64,000 nt of DNA from MFD04580-c1 sp963702995. GTDB lineage: Bacteria; Planctomycetota; Phycisphaerae; Tepidisphaerales; Tepidisphaeraceae. A program made the translations under genes and the position numbers. Each line of letters opens with the position of its first letter. The first letter of the stretch is position 1. Positions 56,166 to 64,000 of the stretch are shown piece after piece. Below the pieces are notes generated by a model. It was not told the DNA's origin and did no database searches. It saw nothing but the letters and a program-made list of their open reading frames with translations. The stretch lies in assembly GCA_963702995.1 (NCBI GenBank), contig OY969783.1, positions 5,580,001-5,644,000 on the forward strand. The letters run 5' to 3'.

Positions 56166-57477
56166 TCACGTCTTGACGCGGTCCAATAAGAAGACGGCCA
56201 GGGGGCCGAACATGAAGACGGGGAGCCAGGCCATCAGGGCGGGCCAGTTTTGGGCATCGACGCCGTGGGGCGGGCTACCGGCCAGTTGGTGGGAGAGGAA
56301 GACGGCCCCCATGCCGAGCCCCGTCAGCGCGAGGCACTTGGTGGCCGCGGTTTTCAGCTTGCCCGGCTCGCGGGTCATTACGGTGGGGATCGCCAGCAGC
56401 AGCAGGATCACGTTCATGATCGGCTGGACGAACCGCCAGTGCTTCACGCGGAGAAGGTTCGCCTGACCGTAGCTACCGGGGCGGGCGATCAGCTCGTCGA
56501 TCTTGCTTGTCGAGAGCAGTTCAACCCAGTCGCCGCTGCGGTACAGGGCGATCTCTTCCGGGGTGATGTTGGTCCGATAGGCGGCGCAGACCTCGGCTTT
56601 GGACGGCTGCGCCGATTCGTCCGGGCCGGAGCCCAGGCCGCTCACCCGCAGCCCGTTGGTCAGCACCCACTTTTCTCCGTCCCAGACGGCCTTGTCGGCG
56701 CTGATGCTGCGCCTTGACTACGCTGACGTTACTGGATGGAGGCTGCGCGTCGGTCGCTGTCGGCGTGGTGGGCGGGGCGGGGGCGCCGGCCAGAACAGGA
56801 GCGCCGGCCAGAACAGGGGCGCCGGCCAGACCAGGGGCCACGGGGGCGGCCGCTCCTGCGTCGGCGGTCGCTCCGCTCTCGGCCGGCACGGGGGCTGCCC
56901 GTTCGATCACGTCCATGAACTCCATCATCGCCGGCTGCTCGTTCTGGGGCGGCGTATAGCGTGCCGCCCGCAAAAGCGAGCGATTGTTGTCCTGCATCCA
57001 CTGGATCGGATAGGTCTTTGCCTCCCGCGCATGCATGTCGTCGTGGGTGCGGACGAGCTTGGGGATCATCGCGGGGATGAGGAGCTCTTCGTCCGCGATC
57101 ATCAGCGCGTTCAGGACAACCCCAGCGATGATGATCGGCGCGGCGATCCGCAGCAGCGGCACGCCGGCCGCGAGCAGCGCCGTCATTTCATTGAAGCGGC
57201 TGAGCTTGAGCAGGGTGAAGGCGGCCGCCACGACCGGGATGATGCCGGAGAGGTGAACGAAGAAAAGGAAGAACTGATAGAAGTAGTAGTCAAAGATGTC
57301 GGCCAGCGTACCGAGGACGGAAGTCACAGCCTCCGGGTCGGTGTTACCCTTCAGGTCGGCAAGCTTGCCGAAGTTGAAGACCATATCCAGGACGATGTAC
57401 ATCCCCACCAGGACCATCAGGCTGATGGCGTAGTTCTTGAGGAAGGTCTTCAGGACATACCGGTCGATGATTTTCAT
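56166..57477 (-). CDS. LptF/LptG-family permease (one frameshift)
   Basis: Inner-membrane permease of about 436 residues of the lipopolysaccharide transport type. The N-terminal helices are MKIIDRYVLKTFLKNYAISL, VLVGMYIVLDMVF, and then FFVHLSGIIPVVAAAFTLL with the typical LKLSRFNEMTALLAAGVPLLRI. The periplasmic domain contains an Ala/Pro/Gly repeat (GLAGAPVLAGAPVLAGAPAP) from an 18-bp tandem repeat near 56776-56830. The frame changes near 56708 and resumes with ADKAVWDGEKWVLTNGLRV. The C-terminal helices (FVQPIMNVILLLLAIPTVM, ALTGLGMGAVFLSHQL) follow. Only one permease is present, whereas LptF and LptG usually come as a pair. The ATG at 57477 starts at the first family motif. Confidence 0.85.
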
Positions 57478-57824
57478 CGCGTGCGGAAAGCTCGGTTTTG
57501 CCGCCGGGGCGGTTGGGCCACGCCGCTGGGGGCCGACGGATCGTCGCGAAGGCTTTCGGGCCTGATCGCGCAACGCGGCTGGCGTGGCGGGCTGAGGATA
57601 GCGATTGTGGCGCGATCCTCAACGGCGGAAAGCCGGTGTGACGGGGTGACGTTGAACCGAGACCAGCGGCGGCGAAGCTTTCATTCCCCTTGCGGGGCGC
57701 CGCATCACGCGCTCCAAAAGAAAGCCGACGGTGCCTCTGTCAAAAGCCGCTTCGAGCAGGTATTAGTAAAAGCAGCCGGCCTCGTCCGTGCCGGGTTGGG
57801 ACACCGCGTACATTTGGAGGATCC
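57478..57824. other. Divergent intergenic region
   Basis: About 350 bases between the permease start (minus) and the exported CAP protein start (plus). It probably contains both promoters; no clear box, repeat or small gene was identified. Confidence 0.4.
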
Positions 57825-60138
57825 ATGACGGTAAGGCCGCGCTCGACATCATTGCCCCTTCGTTCCTGCACGATCGACCGCCTTGAAGGACGCATTTTAT
57901 TTGACGCCGTTCTGCCAACGCCAGAAGAACAACTGGCCGTGGCGCTTCTAACCGGCTGCGCCAATCCGACGGCCGAAGTGACACTGACGGTTAACGCGGG
58001 AAGGCCGACGTGGCCCAATGCAGCTCTGAACGAAGGCATCACGAAAAATCCGATCGACGCCGGCGCCAAACAACCGCTGGCCATCAACCCGAACCTCGTG
58101 GACGCCGCGCGGAAGCACAGCGCCTGGATTTGGAACACCAATGGCGGGAACCTGTCTCACGATGAGGGCACGGCCGGGCCGGGCCAGCGAATGGTGGCCG
58201 CCGGGTACAAATTTGTCGGCAACGGGGCAACCTGGGCCGAGAACATCGCAAAGGGGGACTTGGTTGACCAGCTTCACCGTAAACTGTTCGCGGACCAGGG
58301 AATCGCCGAGCGGGGCCACCGCCGGAACATCCTTAGCCCCGGGGTGAACGAGGTCGGCGTGGGAGTGTTCTCCACGGGCGATACCACAAGGGTCGAGACG
58401 CAGGACTTTGCCACGGCCGGCACTGGGAGCTTTCTTACCGGCTACGCGATTAACGACCTGAACAGCAATAACTTCTACGATATCGGCGAGGGCTTGGGCG
58501 GCGTCAGCATTACGGCCACCCGGACCACGGACAACCAGGTCTTCACCACTACCACCTGGGACGCCGGCGGCTACACGCTGAAGCTCGACCCAGGTGCCTA
58601 CGTCGTCACCGCCAGCGGCGGCAACGCCGGCACGCCTGCTCCGCAGACAATCACGATTGGCACCCAGAACGTCGAAGCCGACTTCGTCTCCAGCGCAAGT
58701 CAGCAAGCTCGGCCCCCGGTCATCACCAAACAGCCGACCACCGCCGCGGTGAACCTCGGCGCGCAGGCTACGTTGACGGTCGAAGTGCAAGGCAGCCCAA
58801 TCCCCACCGGCCAGTGGCAGATCAGCACGGACGGCGGCACGACCTTCAACGACATCCCCGGCGCCACAGGCCTTAGTTATAAGGTCACCGCCACCGCCGA
58901 CGTCGGCACCAACAAATATCGGGTGGTGCTGACCAACGCCTCCGGCACGGTCACCAGCGATGCAACCGGGCTTCAGATCTTCGGCCTGCCTCTGACCATC
59001 ACCCAAAAGCCGCAGGACCAGACCGTGCAAGTCGGCGGCACCGCCGTCTTCACCGTCGCCGCGACCGGCGCCACCAACTACAAGTGGGAATACAGCAACG
59101 GCGACAACAACTTTACCGCTGTCCCCGGCGGCACCCAGCCGACGCTGACCGTCCCCAACGTAACCGCTGACATGTCCGGCAGGCTCTATCGCGTCATGGC
59201 ATCCAACGTATCGGCCGCGGGGTTCGGCTTCGCGATCCTGAACGTTACCGCGGCCGCCGTGCCGCCCACCGTCGTTGCCCCGCCGCAACCCGCCACAGCT
59301 CCTTCCGGCGGCGACGCCACGCTCACGTTGGACACAACCGGCACCCCCGTTCCCGACGTCCAGTGGCAGACCGACGCGAACGTCGGCTCGGCGACGCCCG
59401 CCGTCTTCCGACCCCTCGCCGTCGCCACCACCTTCCACGACGTCGCGGGCCTCACCACCGCCACCGTCACCTTCCCGGTCACCGCCGCGGACAACAACGC
59501 CCACTATCGCGCCGTGATCACCAACAGCGAAGGCTCCGTCACCACCGCCCCCGTCACCCTCAAGATCAACAACAAGAGCGCCGTCGCCAACGACCTCACG
59601 TCCCTCGACACGGCAATCAAGGCCGCCTACACCGCCATCGACAGTTGCCGCAAACAGTCACAGGCGAGGATCGCCGCCCTGCGTAAGGACCTGCGGCGCC
59701 TGAAGGCCTCCAAGGCCGTGAGGGGGCAACTTGCCAATGTTGCGGCCGTCGAGAAGTTCAGCCGCGGCACGTTCACGCACAACGCGAAGGCATATTTCAA
59801 GGAGCTGCAGAAGCTCGCGTCCGCTGTCGGAACGGCTTCGGCGAAGCTGAAGAAAAAGCCGGCCGACACCACCCTCCAGGCCCGGCTGACCGCGGCCATC
59901 GCCGCCCTGCAGGCCCAGGTCGGCAACACCTCGGCGCCGCAGGATTCCAACGGCTGCTCCATCGGGCAGGTGAGCGCCCTGGCTGGCCTGCAGGCCGTCG
60001 CGCCATCCGATCCTCAGCTTCGCGCAGGATTTGTACCAGGCGCAAAGCAACGCCAACAGCATCTCCGCGCAGCTCCGCGCCCCGGTGACGATCGCCCAGG
60101 ACGTCGTCGCTCGACTGACCGCCAATGCACAGGCGTGA
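57825..60138 (+). CDS. Exported CAP-domain protein with Ig-like repeats (frameshift near the end)
   Basis: A protein of about 770 residues. The N-terminal leader contains DRLEGRILFDAV, the same LE-x-R-x-L-F motif type as the protein at 34709. A CAP/SCP domain follows: ARKHSAWIWNTNGGNLSHDE, ATWAENIAKG, ERGHRRNILSPGVNEVGVGV. Next is a prealbumin-like domain (GYAINDLNSNNFYDIGEG, GGVSITATRT), then three Ig-like domains beginning PPVITKQPTTAAVNLGAQAT, LTITQKPQDQTVQVGGTAVF and PPTVVAPPQPATAPSGGDAT. A Lys/Ala-rich helical C-terminus ends it. GGAGG precedes the ATG at 57825. Near 60010 the frame is off by one inserted base; the corrected frame reads ILSFAQDLYQAQSNANSI and stops at 60138, otherwise it runs to 60161. 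Probably a cell-surface or secreted protein. Confidence 0.85.
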
Positions 60139-60177
60139 TCAGATTCGCCGGAAGGCCTTAAGAAGAGCGCAATGAGA

Positions 60178-60210
60178 GGCGGCCGCCCAGATAGGGCGGC
60201 CGCCTTTGTC
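60178..60210. terminator. Terminator between converging genes
   Basis: Perfect 12-bp arms AGGCGGCCGCCC and GGGCGGCCGCCT around AGATA, followed by TTGT. It lies between the CAP protein (stop about 60138) and the minus-strand GT9 gene (stop 60289). Confidence 0.75.
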
Positions 60211-60288
60211 GTCACGTAAATGTTTTTTTCCAAGGCCCAAGGGTCTGGCACTTCGGCTCGCCGGCCGCCTTTCTCCGCCGGCCGCCCC

Positions 60289-61643
60289 TCACGCGCCGCT
60301 CGCCAGCCGAACGGCGACCTGCGTCGTCAGACGCGGCGTCAGGCGGGGCTCGCTGGGCAGGACGGTCAGCTCAAGGCTCGGCGTGCGGGCCCGGCGGAGC
60401 AGTTCGCTGGCGATGGCGTAGACGCGGTCAACCGATATCTCACGCATGCAGACGTTGTCGGTGCAGGCCGAGAAGCGGTGGTTCATCGCGCTGACGCAGG
60501 GGCTGCACGCGAGGCGGGCCGAGATGACGTGCGTCGCCTTGCCGATGGGCGAATAAAGATCGGGCGTTTCCGGGCCGAACAGAACGATCGCCGGCAGGTC
60601 GGTCAGCGAGGCGAAGTGGCCAGGGCCGCTGTCGTTGGTGACCAACAGGTCGCTGAAGGTGTAAAGCACCACGAGCTGGCGGAGCGTGGTTCGCCCGGCC
60701 AGGCAGACCGCTCGAGGCGGGCGGCCGTTGCGGGTCGCAGGGGGGTCGATCAGGGCGGCGACGCGCTCGGCCGCGTCGCGCTCGTCGGGGGCGCCGGTGA
60801 TCCCGATCAGCAGGTCCGCGTCCTCCTCCAGAAGTCGCATGCCGAGGGCGACGAATCGATCGGTCGGCCACCGGCGCAAAGGGAGCAGATCGCTGGCGTT
60901 GGGGTTCAGCAGGACGATCCGCCCGCCGACGCGGCCGCCGGCGGCGTCCTGGACGATGTTCTGAACCGCCGCCCGCTCCTCATCCGTGGGCTGGAACGCC
61001 TTGGGCGACCAGTTTACCGCCGGCATAGGGGCTTTGAGCAGCGGCTCATGGTCGGGGCGGGCGTTGAGGGATTCGACCAGCAGGTAGTAAGCGGCCGCCG
61101 TGTGAACGTACGGGTTGTGCGCGACCCGGTGGGTCATCAGGTCGCCGCGGTAGGGGCCTTCGGTCGAAAATCGGTGCAGGCCGACACGGCGCGCGCCCCC
61201 GTCAGGAAGGCGAGGGCGGCGGTGGCGCGGGCGAAGAACTCCATGTCCACGGTCGCGTCGATCCCCAGCCGCCGAACCTTCAGCAGATGGCCCAGGACGT
61301 CGCCCACGAACGTAAATAGGTTGCCCGCCCGAACCGCCAGGATATTTTCCGGCGGGATCAGGTCGAGCACGTCCATGATGGCGCGATTGTTCTCGAACAC
61401 CCAGAAGTAGACGTTCTCGCGGCCGACCATCTCCACCGCGCGCTCGATCGCCCGGTAGGCAAGGACGGTCGCGCCCTGTTCAATCATCTTGATCAGGAGG
61501 ATCTTGCGCGGCGGCTCGGCCGGGGCGCGGTCGGTCCCGAGGAAGGCCTTGCCCGCGCGCCCGATTCGGCGGGCGATCGTGAGCGCCATGCACAGCGGCC
61601 GACCAAGCCAGAGGTCCAGACGGCGAATAGTGTTTGGGTTCAA
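60289..61643 (-). CDS. Glycosyltransferase family 9, heptosyltransferase-like (one frameshift)
   Basis: GT-B enzyme of about 450 residues of the LPS heptosyltransferase type. The N-terminal half has PPRKILLIKMIEQGATVLAY, LGIDATVDMEFFARATAALA and FLTGAR. The frame breaks near 61197 and resumes, one base lost, with GLHRFSTEGPYRGDLMTHRV. The C-terminal half has IVLLNPNASDLLPLRRWP, TFSDLLVTNDSGPGHFASLT (donor-site motif) and PAIVLFGPETPDLYSP, CSPCVSAMNHR. The start is uncertain: a TTG at 61643 (LNPNTIRRLDLWLGRP) fits family openings I recall; the ATG at 61589 is the next option. It may act on lipid A core or another surface lipid glycan. Confidence 0.82.
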
Positions 61644-61832
61644 CTTGGGCCCTTGGTAATCTCCGCCAGGCTCGGCGGGTCGGGCACCGCGGTCGCGGCT
61701 GCCCTGGAACGAACGTGCCCGGCGATGCCGGGAATGGGCCGCCTCCGTGCGGCCGAAGATTATCGTTGAAACACCCCCCGCCGACAATACCGCGACGGCC
61801 TGCCCGCCGCCCTTTTACCGGGCTCATCCGCG

Positions 61833-63597
61833 TCAGTGGTCCGGCACGTTGGCGGGATGAGTTGTCGCCGGCGTTTGCGGTGAGCGATCCCGACGCACAA
61901 GGAAATAGACGCGACGACTTCTGACGCGGCCGCTCCGCATGTTGACGTTGACGCTGCCGGGGCGTTCCGTGGGGTCGCGTGGTGCGTAGCCGCGGGCCCG
62001 GCAGAACCAGTCGGCATGGTCACCAACGTACATCACCTCCGGGGCAGACCGCGGGTCGGGCTTATCGTCGAAATAGTCGTAAGCCGTTGCCCGGAAGCCG
62101 CCGCTGGAGATCTGAACGTCCGGGTTCCCCGGCAGGTAAAAGCCGAAGACCCCGGCGTCCCGCTGCGTGTTGCACACGATCGGCAGCCCGGCCCGTCGTG
62201 CTTCAAGCCCGTTGCATAACTCTCGCCAGCCGAACATTTCGTCCACCTTCGCCGGCGGCCGCATGTGCAGGGCGAGCAGGGGCTTCCGCAAGGCGAACAT
62301 CCACTCGGGGAACTGCAGCACGACCGATGCGACAATCGCCACCCACAGCCCGGCCTTTATCCAGTGATATCGGACGCCGAGCCAGCGTTGCTTGACCCAT
62401 TCGACCGATAATATCGTCAATGGGAAGTAGGCGAACGCGGGCCAGTTGAGTTCCCCCTTCGCCTTGGCCGAAGCCAGCCCAAAAAACAGCAGCGGCACGA
62501 CGGCCGCCCAGAATAGCACGCCGCGCGACGGGTTCGGCCGCGGCCCCGCTCGGCCGCGCAGGCCCTTCCACGTGGCGATCAGCGCCCCTCCTCCCACGAG
62601 CCACAGCAGGGGGTTCCAGATGAGCACCTGCCCGCCGGCATAGACCAGCACCTGCCCGATTGACCGCATGGCCGCCGCCGGAAGGCTCTTCCGATTGTCG
62701 CCGGGGCGGGGCGCGGCCGATACGGCGGCGGGGGCGACCAAGGATGCCGGCGTCGTCTGGGGGGCGTGTGTCTGGGGAAGGTTTTCCGCCTGACCCGCGT
62801 CGGGCTCGGGGATCGCGTCGGGGCCTTGGCCATTCAAGCCGTGGTTCAGCTGGAATCGGAACGATACCCAACGGTGCTGCCAATTCCATCGAACGACCGG
62901 CATGAAGATCAGGAGGGCGAGAATCGCCGCGAGATAGGCCCACGGCCGCCGGAAATGCCAACGTGCCCGAGAATCAAAAAGAAGGGCGATCCCCACCGCG
63001 CCCGGAAGCAGGACGGTCGTGTACTTGGAGAGCATCGCCAGTCCGGTGAACACGCCGAACAGGAGCCAAAGTGCGGCCGTGCCCCCGCGGGGCGATTGCG
63101 GAGTGCGATCGGCCAGAACGCGCCGCGCACCCGACCCCGCACACCGAGAAGAAAATGGAAGGCGTGTCCGGCGTCACGATCGTGCCAAGCACGACCACGA
63201 GCGGCGCGGTGACAAGGATCGCCGCGCACCAGACGGTGGCGACCGGGTCGCGCAGGAGCCGATCGGCCAGCCACGCAATGACCCCAACCGAGCCGATCGA
63301 AAGAACACCGTTAAAGAAGCGGACGCCAAGCTCGTTCTGGCCCAGGACCGACGTGGAAAGGCGGATCAGGACGGCGACCATCGGCGGGTGATCGAGGTAG
63401 CCGGCCGCCAGATGACGCGACCAGCTCCAGTAAACTCCTTCGTCCGGGACGATCTGCCGAACGGCGTCGAATGCGAGGCGGAAGAGCAGAGCGCCGCCGA
63501 GCAGCGCGAAGAGGGAGGCCCTGGGGTGGCGGCGGACGATTCTCCCGGCCACGGATTGGGTGGCCGGTTCGGGGACTGAAGTCGTCGCTGAAGTCAT
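61833..63597 (-). CDS. GT39/ArnT-like membrane glycosyltransferase (one frameshift)
   Basis: Polytopic membrane protein of about 587 residues using polyprenyl-phosphate sugars. The first periplasmic loop has the family motif QIVPDEGVYWSWSRHLAAGY, followed by LDHPPMVAVLIRLSTSVLG, with the catalytic acidic DE pair. Near 63120 the frame changes and resumes with GVFTGLAMLSKYTTVLLPGA (K-Y-T is typical). Further helices follow (VLFWAAVVPLLFFGLASAK, ELNWPAFAYFPL) and then a soluble C-terminal part (CNTQRDAGVFGFYLPGNPDV). The ATG at 63597 is used; an in-frame ATG at 63669 adds 24 hydrophilic residues. It probably decorates a lipid or polysaccharide on the outer face of the inner membrane. Confidence 0.85.
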
Positions 63598-63816
63598 GGA
63601 TGCGTCTCGGGCGGCCTGGCGATCGCGGGCGGCGGATCGCGGATGGCGTTCGGGTGACACTTGCGTCATGCGGTCGTTTCTACTGGAGCATGGTGTTGCG
63701 AAAGGATACGCTCTGGCGGGCGAGGGGGTCGCCGATTTTGCTCGGCTCGCGCCGCGGGCTCGGATGCCGGGCGCGTCGCCGACGAATTGATGATTTCATG
63801 AAAGGACGTGTGGCCG

Positions 63817-64000
63817 GTGCGAATACTCATTGTCGAAGATGACGCGAAAACGTCAGCATACCTCCAGAAGGGGCTCGTAGAGGAGGGCTTCGCGGTTGAC
63901 GTCTCCGACGGGGGTGAAGACGGGCTGCGCATCGCACTCGCCACCGACTACGACCTGATCATTCTTGATGTCATGCTGCCGATGCGCGACGGATGGTCGG
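63817..64000 (+). CDS. OmpR-family response regulator, partial (cut by window end)
   Basis: The first 61 residues of a receiver domain: RILIVEDDAKTSAYLQKGL with the acidic pair EDD, EEGFAVDVSDGGEDGLRIA and the phosphorylation site IILDVMLPMRDGW (Asp about 51). The opening LQKGLVEEGFAVDV resembles heavy-metal regulators such as CusR. GTG start at 63817, with AAAGGA about 13 bases upstream. It is divergent from the GT39 gene. The DNA-binding half and any partner kinase lie outside the window. Confidence 0.85.
   Translation, partial: MRILIVEDDAKTSAYLQKGLVEEGFAVDVSDGGEDGLRIALATDYDLIILDVMLPMRDGWS

Overview
The window is high-GC chromosomal DNA, most likely from a soil or freshwater planctomycete of the Phycisphaerae/Tepidisphaerales type. 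This rests on gene content: an exosortase/EpsI pair inside an exopolysaccharide locus, two large exported proteins with an N-terminal LE-x-R-x-L-F motif, many glycosyltransferases, and GC-rich spacers. There are no rRNA or tRNA genes to confirm it. No CRISPR array or replication origin was seen.

Layout. (1) 0-7.9 kb, mixed genes: a sugar-nucleotide epimerase, a SAM methyltransferase, a small lipoprotein, the E1 subunit of 2-oxoglutarate dehydrogenase (sucA), a 1-kb stretch without genes and a KGG-repeat stress protein. (2) 8.1-31.7 kb, an exosortase-linked exopolysaccharide locus: membrane acyltransferase, O-antigen-ligase-like polymerase, GT2 and GT4 glycosyltransferases, two left-handed beta-helix acetyltransferases, a WecG/TagA-type transferase fused to a nucleotidyltransferase-like domain, exosortase, EpsI-like protein, Wzc-like chain-length ATPase, an initiating phosphoglycosyl transferase with an unusual soluble N-terminal half, and a giant TPR protein. 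(3) 31.7-33.1 kb, a complete IS256-family element with an 8-bp target duplication. (4) 33.3-37.3 kb, a 2OG-Fe(II) oxygenase and a large RTX/PKD/beta-helix exported protein. (5) 37.6-49.7 kb, a second polysaccharide locus with an ABC exporter (Wzm/Wzt), FkbM methyltransferase, GT4 and a tandem run of GT2 enzymes, interrupted by a PIN-domain toxin-antitoxin-like pair. (6) 49.9-57.5 kb: a ferredoxin-reductase-like flavoprotein, a DUF1223 lipoprotein, an M48-type metallopeptidase, a BsuBI/PstI-type restriction-modification relic and an LptF/LptG-type permease. (7) 57.8-64 kb: an exported CAP/Ig-like protein, a GT9 and a GT39 glycosyltransferase, and the start of an OmpR-type response regulator.

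Together regions 2 and 5 look like two surface-polymer factories. One is initiated by the phosphoglycosyl transferase, with chain length set by the Wzc-like protein and the exosortase/EpsI pair attached. The other is exported by the Wzm/Wzt ABC transporter.

Caution: about a dozen genes are broken by single-base frame changes, mostly losses of one base and often in or beside short G or C runs. The protein sequence resumes immediately in another frame. Uncorrected sequencing indels are the simplest explanation, so I report these genes as single coding regions with the approximate break points. The BsuBI/PstI endonuclease relic is different: it has lost its whole catalytic core.
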